A stretch of 64,000 nt of DNA from Tubulanus polymorphus (taxonomy: Eukaryota; Nemertea; Palaeonemertea; Tubulaniformes; Tubulanidae). Each line of letters opens with the position of its first letter. Positions within the stretch are counted from its first letter, which is position 1. The notes beneath the pieces are model-generated. The model saw only the letters and a list, made by a program, of their open reading frames with translations, did not search any database and was not told where the DNA came from. The stretch lies in the NCBI RefSeq assembly GCF_964204645.1, contig NC_134028.1, positions 3,260,501-3,324,500 on the forward strand. Direction: 5' to 3'. Shown here in pieces: positions 1 to 10,553 of this stretch. The translations under genes and the position numbers were made by a program.

Positions 1-777
1 TTGTTTGAACATTTCAAATAAGATATTTCGTAAATTATCGTGAATCACCAATACAACATATTTTGAAGTCACTTGTTAACCAATCATTTTATAACGTATT
101 GAAATAATGTATTTGCCTGTTATTTGTTATTGTTTCGCGCCTTTTTTGCAACGGAAAAATATCTGTCATTGTTTTTGGATGTTTTATGGTGAATAATGTG
201 GTGTTTTTACTTTTTACTGTATAAATGATTATGATCATAAAGATCTCTGGTGCTGTGCTTGGTTGGGTTTCGCTAACAATGTCACATAACAAAAGCTCGA
301 ATCATTTTATATTGTAATCTAGAATCATTGTAGTAATCTGATAATAGAAGAGATATTTTTAGATAAATTTCGTTCTTCATTTCACTCTAAGTTGTAATTT
401 TCATGGATGTGTTGCAAGAAATCGACTTCGATGAGCGCTTTTCAGATGAAAGAATCACTTTAAGAATGACATTTTTTAACCGGTAAAACAATAAAATCCG
501 ATTCCTCATATCGCTTTCCACATTCGAAGCCTATCATCAGCTGCATCCGTGTACAATGGAAGTACAAAAGAGGTGATTATGTAAATACGTTAATCTAATA
601 CTGAAATCGATAATCCAACAATTTTCAAAACTCATTTTTCAATATACTGTATCATAATACGACTGATTTAAAGATGACGCAAAATGTTCTTTTTCCAAAA
701 CCGTCAATAATCCGTGAGAAAAATCGGTAAAACACCTGGCAGATTATCATTAATCATTACTGGTTTATATATTAAGA
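1..777. other. no gene seen
   Basis: AT-rich sequence before the promoter of the peptide gene. No long open frame, splice-flanked exon, RNA gene or clear repeat is visible. Confidence 0.6.
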
Positions 778-812
778 TATATATCTAATGCTGGGATACT
801 CGGAGTTTCAGT
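778..812 (+). promoter_or_regulatory. candidate TATA/Inr core promoter of the peptide gene
   Basis: A TATATAT box at 778-784 is followed 32 bases later by an initiator-like TTTCAGT with its A at 810. The first ATG of the peptide gene lies 15 bases further on, at 825. The spacing is what is expected of a TATA-Inr promoter; the transcription start is inferred only. Confidence 0.45.
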
Positions 813-824
813 GTAAACTTCGAC

Positions 825-1629
825 ATGTTACTGATGTGGAAGGTTCTTGTGTTGTTGTTGTTTGTTCTATCTCTGTCAGCGGATGTTTATGGCGGAGAAA
901 CGGGTGCGTTTGGCGTTTCTTTTTTTGAGGTCCATTTGTGAATTTGCGAATAGGAATTAAATGAATTACTTACATTTGTGCTTTATGCGAAAGAGCAAAT
1001 TTAAAAGCAAGTTTCTTGAGCTTGTTATTCGTACTTCTAATTCAGAGGAAAGGCGTCATCCGATAAAAAGAGTCTGGAAATGCAACATAGGTGCATGGTT
1101 CGGTAAGTTGATTTAATTCTAACCTTCATCATCAAATGTATCGAAAAGGAACACGGATTAACGAAAATGTGAAATACATGCATATATATTTCCCAGATAT
1201 CAGTTTTAATCGCAAAGAAATAAAAATAATTAATATGTGGAATGATTTGGTTATGGATTCAAAAATAAATGTGTTTTAAGAATTGAAACCTGACTCAAAA
1301 GAGCAGGCCTGGGCCTACAGACCTACAGTAAGGGCTGGCCTGGGCCTACAGGCCTACAGTAAGGGCAGGCCAGGGCCTACAGACCTACAGTAAGGGCAGG
1401 TCTGGGCCTACAGACCTACAGTACATACTGACTTCTCCCAGTCGAGTAAATTATAATCGTATAATTGAAAGGTAATCCTTAAAATTTATACATTTGTGGT
1501 ATGAGACATCATCAAATCCGCGTCAACTCCGTTCGTGAACTTATCATTTCAGGCTCACGTAGTCGCTGTAAAGGGATGCTTTCAGCTAAGCGCAAACCAT
1601 CTGGCGGAAAAAAACACGACGCGCAATGA
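825..1629 (+). CDS. three-exon secreted peptide precursor, probable neuropeptide
   Basis: Exons 825-903, 1046-1102 and 1553-1629 join in frame (phases 1 and 1; donors GTGCGT and GTAAGT, both acceptors CAG or TCAG) to give 70 residues and a stop. Residues 1 to about 23 are a strong signal peptide (LVLLLFVLSLS core). Then come an acidic/basic spacer, Lys-Arg at 34-35, a 22-residue segment from Val36 to Ala57 with cysteines at 39 and 51 (it begins VWKCNIGAWFG), a second Lys-Arg at 58-59, and a short basic tail ending HDAQ. This is the architecture of a prohormone cleaved at dibasic sites to release one disulfide-looped peptide. The segment carries no amidation glycine before the second Lys-Arg. 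I do not recognise the family: it matches neither elevenin, allatostatin-C, CCAP nor vasopressin spacing. It could also be a small secreted cysteine peptide of another kind. A 31-bp minisatellite sits in intron 2. Confidence 0.6.
1303..1422. repeat. 31-bp minisatellite, about four copies
   Basis: Units start at 1303, 1334, 1365 and 1396, exactly 31 bases apart, each built around GGGCCTACAG and CCTACAGTAAGG with a few substitutions. It lies in intron 2 of the peptide precursor gene and is much more GC-rich than the surrounding intron. Confidence 0.9.
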
Positions 1630-2470
1630 AACGTCAACAGCAAAACTCGGAAATATTATGTTCCGACATGTTTCTGCGATTATTATAAATTATGCTACAA
1701 AAAGTCATTAGAAATAATATCTCTGAAAAGTCTAAAACATGCTTATGTTGTTTTTTCTTAATCTGATCATAAGATTATCGACACAATGGTGTAAGACGTC
1801 ACGTTTCTCAAATTGTATCGATAATCTTATTATTCGCGGTAGCTGTAGTTTAGAGTAGTTTAAACCACTGATGATTATGTATGTTATCAAAAATGAACAA
1901 AGAGAATGTGTTTTTTGATGTTATTGAATATAATCCCCTCTTACCGCAGAGTGGGATAACCTGCGATATAGGATTATACTCTAAGCAGGTATTACCATCA
2001 TTTGCATGTTCGTTAAGTGAAAAAAGTAAGCAGAAGCGACCGTAAGACACTTCCCGAATTCCAGCATTCTACAAGAACACCAAATCGTCGGTTTTAAACA
2101 CAGGGTTTCTCATACATACAAAACGATGTTCATTTCACACGCTTGATTCATACCCGCGAATGAATTCTTAACGACATCTAGTCGAATTATAATCTACGCG
2201 TCACATTACGTTAGAAAATAAATGTTTCCGGACACATATAAACTCGGCGGCTGACTAGTCACTGCGGATAAAAAGTAAAATACAACCGCAACTTCTACAA
2301 CGAGCATCGATCGCTAAAATGAAATATATCGTTCCTGATTGCGATGACGTCTTAATTACAACTTTAGTTCAATTTGCGATAAAACGCGCAAGATTTATGT
2401 CTCGGATGAAAGCGAATACTCGATAGGATTTCATTTACTTTTCTATTTATAGATGGTTGACCGAATTGAA

Positions 2471-2769
2471 TATCAGACGCCTATAGTAGATTAACCCCAC
2501 TCAAACGTGGAAAACAGATAATGAGATTATAAGCTCACTATATAAGTTACGTAAAAGTTTTAAAATCAAGGATTTATTCAATCAAAGTTAGAATACAGGA
2601 CGTTTCGATCTCACACTAGAGATCTTCATTAGGGAAAAACAAAAAAGATCCCGAGTGTGAGTTCGAAGAGTCGTGTCATTTTGATTAATTAATTTGATTG
2701 AATAAATTCTCGATTTTGAAGATTTTAATCTGTATATATAGTGGGTTTATATCTGTATCAGACGCCTAT
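2471..2769. mobile_element. foldback/MITE-like element with 14-bp flanking direct repeat
   Basis: TATCAGACGCCTAT occurs at 2471-2484 and again at 2756-2769, bracketing about 271 bp. Just inside, the ends are imperfect inverted repeats (AGTAGATTAACCCCACT against the reverse complement of AGTGGGTTTATATCTG). Further in are longer inverted arms at about 2544-2590 and 2683-2733 sharing ATTTATTCAATCAAA. A central hairpin has arms CTCACACTAGAGATC and GATCCCGAGTGTGAG. There is no coding capacity. The direct repeat reads as a target-site duplication, although 14 bp is long for the common DNA-transposon superfamilies. Confidence 0.75.
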
Positions 2770-3149
2770 GTTTCTAGCGTTTTCTTGGTTCGGTAAAAGG
2801 GAAATCTGGGTTTGTATCATCTTTAACATCTCGAATACATGCGTTAACTCCCCTATCAATCAAACAGTTGGAATGGGCGTCAATAGGAAGGCCGTCTGTA
2901 CCAGCAATTCGTGATTGTGACTAAGAAATGTCCCTTCGTGTCGTGGTACATCGACTTTGATTATTGGTTAGCAGTAAATGCCATCAATTAATGAATAGAA
3001 TCGGATCTGAAGAGAAGGTGACAGGAAATAAGTGGCGCCAGTATTATTTTACAACATCCAACATGCAAGTAACAACGAGGATTGATGAAGTGCACAGTGC
3101 ACAAGTGTCTATGTATAAAAATGGATTAGAATTCATTATTTCATTTGAC

Positions 3150-3222
3150 GTACATGGAGATTGAACCACCAACTTTTAGAATACACGACAGCGCGTACGA
3201 GTTGAACCACTAGTCGATTATG
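3150..3222 (-). mobile_element. tRNA-derived SINE-like head
   Basis: Read on the minus strand, 3216-3201 gives a Pol III A-box-like CGACTAGTGGTTCAAC and 3170-3156 gives a B-box-like GGTGGTTCAATCTCC, separated by about 30 bases as in a tRNA. The intervening sequence does not make a proper cloverleaf, so this is more likely a SINE head or decayed tRNA copy than a working tRNA gene. Confidence 0.4.
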
Positions 3223-4696
3223 CATTATGATTTCACTTCTATCTTCGCTGAGAAATGTTGAAACAGGTTTGAAATTACCACCCAAGACCAACACTTGAAC
3301 ACGAACGGAAAACGGAAATATAAACATATTACATTCTGGCGAGATATGATTGAAACTAATCGTTCGTTACGTTCGTTTGAAACGTTTTATATTTTTCACC
3401 AATAAATATCGAGGAATTAATTGTCTCATTCATAACCAGGCATTGCACTTTTTGTTTGGTTCATCAGATATAACAATGAAACATACTGGATTCAATCTAT
3501 GAGCGCCATATTGTGACGTATGTACAAGCAAAAAGTCCTGTTATTCCGCTGCGTGGAAAAAGAAATATACATATCCCCAGCCACATCTAATCTAGTTGCT
3601 TTCCTATTCAAGGTAGGAATTCGTAAGATACGGATGGAATGACCCTAAGTCGTAAACGAAGACAGCAATGGGTGAAGCCCTAACAGATTCAATAATAGCA
3701 AACCATCGTAAAACGCGTTAGTTGAATGGCAATTTCCCTCGACACGCAAAATAGCTTCGGCTTGAGGATCTTTTTATCTTTCAGACGAATGGAACGGGCA
3801 GGTTTATGACAAAATAAGCGGACGAACCTGGGTCGTAAATCAAAACGCTTGGTCAACGGCATTTACAATTACGTGGATATCTGTCGAGTAAACATACACA
3901 GTTTTCCAATTGCGAGTACAGTTATATACGAGCCGTCAAATTCCGCGTGATTTGCGCTGCTCAATCCGGATGTATTTGTTTTGCATAGGGATCACTTTGT
4001 GTTTTTGCAAACAACATAATTCAAGTGATCAATAGATAGTTCGATACGTGCACCGATCTGTCGTAATAGGATGTCACTCGAAAGACATTCTGGACACACC
4101 CTGGTTCAGATGATAATAGAATCACTTAATCAAAGTCTGTCCGTATATATTCGTTTTCAATATCAAATATCCCAAAATCTGTATCTACTTTTGATTTACT
4201 GTGTTTATTACTTAAGAGAAAAATATATCTTCTTGTTTGAATACCGAAGACGCACATCAGTTCGAACGGGTTCGGCTGTAACACGGATTTAAATCGATTC
4301 ACTAGGATCCGATAGAATCTTTTCGTTTCGCAGAAGATGTCTGTAAACATGGTGCCGATCTTTAACCTCGGATCTATCAGAGTTGTAAAAGTCGTCGATT
4401 GAAGGCTCGCTGTTTAAACTAAGCGTGTAAGCCTGTGCGTAAATGTTTTTCGGTATGAGGTAATGAATGCTTTACTCCGATGACTGATCTTATTGAATGG
4501 CGGAATTTGCATTTTCATAAATGTTATATCTGCCGCCAAGTGATTGCATTGATAGACAGGCACGTTACGGGTTACGCACCAAGAACAGTTTTATATACAT
4601 TCGACATAAACCTTTTACATAATTTACGAACATACCTAATTGCTCTATTCTGTTTAATTAACGGCCACACTAGATTGATATTACGTCGAAAAGGCG

Positions 4697-4778
4697 GGTA
4701 GCGTGGCCGAGTGGTCTAAGGCGCTGGTTTTAGGCACCAGTCTAGAAATAGGCGTGGGTTCGAATCCCACCGCTGCCA
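4697..4778 (+). tRNA. tRNA-Leu (anticodon UAG)
   Basis: An 82-nt class II tRNA. The acceptor GGTAGCG pairs with CGCTGCC, followed by discriminator A. The anticodon stem CTGGT/ACCAG encloses loop TTTAGGC, giving anticodon UAG at 4731-4733. There is a long variable arm, and the T arm GTGGG-TTCGAAT-CCCAC doubles as the B box. A TTTT terminator lies at 4784-4787. No intron is present and CCA is not encoded, as expected for a eukaryotic nuclear tRNA. It decodes CUA and wobble CUN leucine codons. Confidence 0.97.
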
Positions 4779-5630
4779 GTACTTTTATTGTTTCAATGTC
4801 ACCGTTCAATTCATTCTTTTTGACCTTAAAATAGGGAATTCACTCTTATTTTTTGATTGATTGATTTTAATTTGATCTAAATTAAAAAATTTGTATCCCC
4901 ATCAGACCCTTTGACCACTGTTGGCGGGGATGACGAAGGTCGTTTGATTTTGCAATTGGAAATCGAAGTACAGATGAATTCGGATGATCGGTCAAATACA
5001 AAACTGTATTTTCTTGAATTGAAGTGAATGATTGGAAATCTCGGTTCGTTTGAACAATTTTCCAAACAGCCAGAAGCTGCAATAGAAAGTGAAATCGTTA
5101 GTTGGTCTAAAACAGGTTAGCAAAAGGTCAAATTGCATCCGTTTATGGAGAAACCCATCCTCATCGGAAGATGTCAACTACTTTCCTTCAGAAACCAGGA
5201 CACTCGCATGGATAATTTTTCGTATGGAAATGTGCTTCATTCTCCAAGATTTTATCTAGTAAACGCGCGGAACAGGACGGCAGTTACATCAACATCTAGC
5301 CGAGAAGAAAACTACAAAAAAAGACTAATACACGCGATGGAAAACAACCAAAAATATAAGAATGGACAATATACGATATTCAACAATTATCTTACAAGTG
5401 TATTAAATCAGGCAGCCAATAATTAATCCCAATCAGTTCAGGCTGATTGGAAGATTGTTTACATGAACCGGAACTGAAACTTCTTTTTAGATAGAGAATC
5501 TGTAAATTCAACCGAAAAAACCGTCTGTTTCGTTCCCAGCAGGTGTGATGGGTTTGTTAGGAACACAATATCAAATCAAATCAATTGAATAAATAATTGC
5601 GGCAATTCCATATGTCCAAACCATTAAGCA

Positions 5631-5712
5631 GGTAGCGTGGCCGAGTGGTCTAAGGCGCTGGTTTTAGGCACCAGTCCAGAAATGGGCGTGGGTTCGAATC
5701 CCACCGCTGCCA
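5631..5712 (+). tRNA. tRNA-Leu (anticodon UAG), second copy
   Basis: It is nearly identical over 82 nt to the copy about 930 bases upstream, differing only in the variable arm (CCAGAAATGGGC here). The anticodon UAG is at 5665-5667, and acceptor, D, anticodon and T stems are all intact. A TTTT terminator is at 5716-5719. The flanks do not match those of the first copy, so this is not a simple recent tandem duplication of a larger unit. Confidence 0.97.
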
Positions 5713-7097
5713 TAAGTTTTACTACTCCAAGTGACCTTTCAATGCATGTTTAGAGGGTAAAGAAATTAAGCACTTGATTCATTGATATTTTGTTCACAAA
5801 TTCACCCTGAAATAGTAGCATTATCGCCACTCGAGCGAATTCCCTACAGAATGTTGGAATTGTATTTTGATGGCATTTACGTCGAGTTACTTTTTATAGC
5901 CTGCAGTTAAATTGAAACTCAACTACAGTTTGGACGCGTCGTAGATCAGACTTTATCGGGGCCTAAATCAACGGGTTCAGAATTTTAAGTGCCCCACAAT
6001 TCACCGCATTTAGTCGGTAAATTTGAGAGTTGTCTCTCGACGTACATTTCACACTAGTCTTGAGTCGATGATTACGCAGTCCAAGGAGACCTGTATTTCA
6101 ACTAATCATAGACAAGTGAAACGCATTTTCGTAGAAAATAAAAGCGAATGACTCTCTCGTCACTTAACTGAATGATGTCTGAGTTTCTGTGCAAACGCCA
6201 TTAATGATGTAGTAAGCTACGGATAACTGTATGATTGTGATCACAGCCCCAATATTTCCCTGAAAGTAACGCCAACAACAGTTTACTTTTTTCAGATATA
6301 TGCAAAACATATTCGTTCCATTCAACCTGTTTTGTTAATTTCTGTAAGAAATATTCCCAAGTTGTTGGGTGATACCCGTGAGGGTATTTAATATGCAAAT
6401 GGAAATTGCCCTTGGGACACCTATTTCATTAGCTTAAAACGAGAGATTATAGAATTAAAAAAATTCATTCTTCTTCGCAAGCGAATACATCTTCGATATG
6501 AATATTTAAGGGTCTAACGAGAATGTGAAGGAAGATAGTCAACGAATGATGAGGCTGGTTGCGCGCGCGCTGATTCGACGCAACTCACGTCCGACTCGGT
6601 CTCATCAATCCATTAGTGCATCAACTCGAGTAGCGCAAACACGTGTTCATTCGGTTGTCGTCCGTTGCGTCTGTAGCCATCATCATTTCACGCGACACCT
6701 GATCGTCAATTACGATGATCTACATACTTATTGAGGACTTAGTTCTTCTATAGGTAAGTCGGTGATTGATATACCGGCACCTTTTACCAATTCGCACACA
6801 GTTCGAATATTTTCCATCTGTTCCGACGACTAACGCTCCGACATAGATCGACTTGCGTCTTGATAAACATTGACGGTTTGCTTTTCGTTGAAAGCATTGT
6901 GTTGGAAATTGATACTTAACAAAACTTTTCCTCCAGATAAAAACGAAGAAAGTGAAACAGTTCTACCGGTAATCGCCGACGTAAAGCGAAGCGAGCCTCG
7001 AGCAAACAACTGATGCGTTTCACTCCCGTAAGAAAACAACAGAAGGGCGAAAGAGCAATATGATCGCTTGCACGCGCGGATGCAAAGGAAAATATTT

Positions 7098-9083
7098 GAC
7101 TAAGAAGAAGAAAGGTAAAAAATCGTTTATTATTTTTGTTCGAAAAGATTACGTTTATGACTAAACAAAAATTAGATCAACTGTTCATCTTCGGCTGATT
7201 AATTAGATCAACTTTTATTTAGTTGAAAAAAAGGCAAAAATAGTAAAATCTCAAACCTTATCATCATACTTAATGTAATAACTGGCGCATCGATCTATAT
7301 TCAAAACTAATAGATATTTGTTTGTAAATTTGTTTACCAGGTGTTCAAATTTGATATCCAATTCGAACTTATCAACCGGTCTGAAATTTCAGCTATTCAG
7401 AATATAATTTGAATGTTCGTTTCGCTACTCGCTGCGATATGAAGCCCGCACTAATACCACGTTTTCAGTGAGTTTGCAACCGCGTTTTCTTTTCGATTTT
7501 CGAAAGGTTGTCATTAAAACGTATCGGTTGGTAGCATTTGAAAAGCGCAGTTCGTTCGTTCGTGAGTAATTCTATGCAATCTCACAAATATACTTGTAAA
7601 AATGAACACGTTTTCCGATTGTTGGCATTACCTCGTCGCTGGTAACCATGTGCTATCAATAAAGAAACGTTGTGGCAAGCATTTATGCGGATGCGGTAAC
7701 GACATTTCCGTAATGAGAGTATCGAAAAAAGTGTACATGAGGTAGATAAGAAATGACCGCGCGTGCTCTATTCAAAAAGCCACATTAATCAGGCACGCGT
7801 ATGGTTCTTGAAAAAAAAAGATGAAATAGATGATAGATTTGGTGCAATTCATAAAGTTTTAGAAAGGTTTACGGATTCCGCAGGCGTTGTAAGTTGTCCC
7901 GTTGTGTATTTTCAGGAAAGCTCATATTTCCTAGATTTTTACGAAGCTTCATCTTATAATCTTCAAGAACATAAAGTATATCTAATCGTATTTACAGAAT
8001 TTCCAACAAAAAATAGCTGCACTTTCCGTTACTTCATTCGATACTTTCCTGACTTGAGAAATAAGAGACGAACATTACATTATACTTTATTTACAGTTAC
8101 AATAACTTTTTATTTCATCACATAATATTTGCGCATTTGTTAGGAAAACCTGTCTCATGTGGTGTGTTATCGGATCCTACGATGCGGCTCCAAAGCCTTG
8201 CGATAAACGCTATACCTGCATTTTTTAAATTGCATCAAATTGCTTTAAATGGAAGCTGTTGTTCCTCGTTGTTAAAGACGTAAAACTCTATCACTGAGTG
8301 CCAGGTGGTTGTCTGAAACTCCTATCGGCGAAGCTATAGATTAAGCGAAATAGTTGTCATTTCGATCGTCGTTACAAATGAAATAAAGATGCACGCGTCG
8401 TTGCAATAAGTGATTTCTTTGACAGATGTCTTGATACACATTGAAAATGATGATTTCACGACGCGCACAGTGATACAAACCGAGCTATCACCGCACGAGA
8501 AAGAGTCACGATATAGACGTTGTCCACGGCAATTTTCACTCCAGTCATGAATTCCGAAAGCATGAACGAAATAACGTTGATAAATTAAGGCCTTGTTTAT
8601 CGACTGGCTGGAGAAGCTAATTCGCTGAGTCTTGTAGACGTTTCCACTTCGTTTCTCTCTCGCTTAATCGAATAGCAAGTAGATTGCAGCGCGCATGCAT
8701 TCGAATTGACGCCCGACGGTCCATAGCATATTATTACGTTCATGATTTGTTAATTAAAAGGCGCACCAACGAGAGAATAGGTTGTCGAATACTGATTAAT
8801 AGAAATTTGGCGCTTTGTAAGAAATAAATAAGCGCGCAGAGGCCACGTCAATTTTCGACCGCCGGTCGCCATTGTTGACAAGATCTATCTGAATAATCCG
8901 TTTAAGAATCATTTTATCCGCACGCGGACACTGTTCATCTTCAGCTGATTACGTTCAGACGAAACGGCGGAACAATTCTGGAAATCTCATGAATTAGACT
9001 TGAATGCGTATATAAGCAACGGATAAACATCTGAAAATAAGGCGGCAGAAATTCTGACTAAGAAGAAGAAAGGTAAGAAATCG
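7098..9083. repeat. two short dispersed repeats, reordered copies
   Basis: Motif A, 28 bp starting GACTAAGAAGAAGAAAGG, is at 7098-7125 and again at 9056-9083 with one mismatch. Motif B, 21 bp starting CTGTTCATCTTC, is at 7181-7201 and 8931-8951 with one mismatch. The order is A-B in the first pair and B-A in the second. Motif A ends in a splice-donor-like GGTAAAA or GGTAAGA. Function unknown. Confidence 0.6.
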
Positions 9084-10538
9084 ATTTCATAACGAATGCG
9101 TATAAGCAAACATACATCGAATACATCTTTATGTATTTTTGGTATAAGGTTACATGTATTCGTAGGAAAGCGTGTCAATAAACTTATTCGATGGCAGCAG
9201 TGACATATGATATTCACATCGGTTTGTGCCGGCGCACCTAACTGCAGCGAATAAAACTTTTCAACTTGATTGAATATTGTTCTAATGTCTTTTTTAAGAT
9301 ACGGCTGGAAATAACATGTACAATAAATTGCTATAGCCTCTTTTAAAGATATGCAGCCGGAAAATTGATCAGCCGTTTAGAGGAAACGGACTGCTGCAAT
9401 TGTATAAAGCTATTATGCATAATTCGCCTTTTCCTTTATTTATGGTTAACACCGCATCAGCCCGCGTCCTGTGGGTTTTCAAATAGGAAGAAAAGTCGAA
9501 ATCAAGACAGGCCGTTACGGAAAGGCTTCGAGGAAGATGGATGCACTATGCATGTCCCAAAATGAATAATGCACACACCGTATCCTTCCTCGTCTGATAG
9601 AGACACATCTGCAAACAGCCCGTAGGATCATTTCGATGGTAATAGAACTGTTGATTGTAGCCATTTCAAAGCTAATTATCAAATTATAAGCCGTGCACGA
9701 GATGGTGAGGCGATTTCAGGTGCGTTCTCATTCAGTCACAAAACACGGCTTACGTTTGATATTTACTAAATATTTTGTCGAGAATCAGTTCCACTGTCTA
9801 CTCTGTAATCTCTATCACGACGAAAAACCAAATGACATTGTGAGATTTTATTCACTGGTCGTAAAAGACGTAACACCCACGTTTTGCAAGGAGAAATCTT
9901 CACGCTATAAAAGCGGCAGATATTTCACGGATAAAAGCATTCGTAAGAGGCTCGGATATTGAGTCGCATATTAATACTAATTCTTTTACCACATGAGTTA
10001 GACGACAGAAGTTATTTTGAAGCTTTATCGTTCACAGCTAATTAATCATGATATTCATTCGACACTGTCTATTATTTCAAGTTGTTGGACACGTTTAATG
10101 GTAGACCAATGCCCCTTGAGATGAATCGACAACGAGATAAACAATAACATATGAGAAAAAGAATGATGAAATAATGCGCATATACGTGCCGTCATTAGGT
10201 TTGAATTCTTACAAGAAACTCGATGTGAAATCTCAGTTGCAAATAGATTCGTCCGACGAAATGTTTGCGTACGAATAGTAGAAAAAGTGCGCATGCACGA
10301 TGCTAGTGTTTACATTCGTGAACAAACGGCAGGTTTTCAAGTTGTCCTGGTAAACATCCACGGGGGTAGTTTATTCAATGATTTATTCATGTGAATAGTA
10401 CCGAATCCATTGTTCTATTAGTTTGAATAAAAACGTGTAACCCCTTTTTTTATCGATAAAACATGAGTTTACAATAAAGCGACGAATTTCGGAGGAGGAA
10501 ATCATCTCGTTGACCTCAGATATTCTCAGAGATGTTTC

Positions 10539-10553
10539 GGGGGGGGGGGGGGG
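10539..10553. repeat. poly-G homopolymer
   Basis: Fifteen consecutive G residues on the plus strand. Its length may be unreliable in the assembly. Confidence 0.9.

Larger units (their letters stand above)
1630..4696. other. intergenic, repeats only
   Basis: No supported protein gene. The stretch contains a foldback element at 2.47-2.77 kb and a tRNA-derived SINE-like piece at 3.15-3.22 kb; the rest shows nothing recognisable. Confidence 0.55.

Noticed and set aside
5133-5426. 97-codon open frame between the tRNA genes, followed by a CCAATCAG/CTGATTGG stem-loop
   Set aside because: No recognisable domain, the only early start is TTG with the first ATG further in, no clear acceptor, and no coding-like composition.
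7763-8125. 120-codon open frame
   Set aside because: It starts at GTG with no in-frame ATG nearby, has AT-driven residue composition and a hydrophobic tail rich in Phe/Thr/Ile as expected from random AT-rich DNA.
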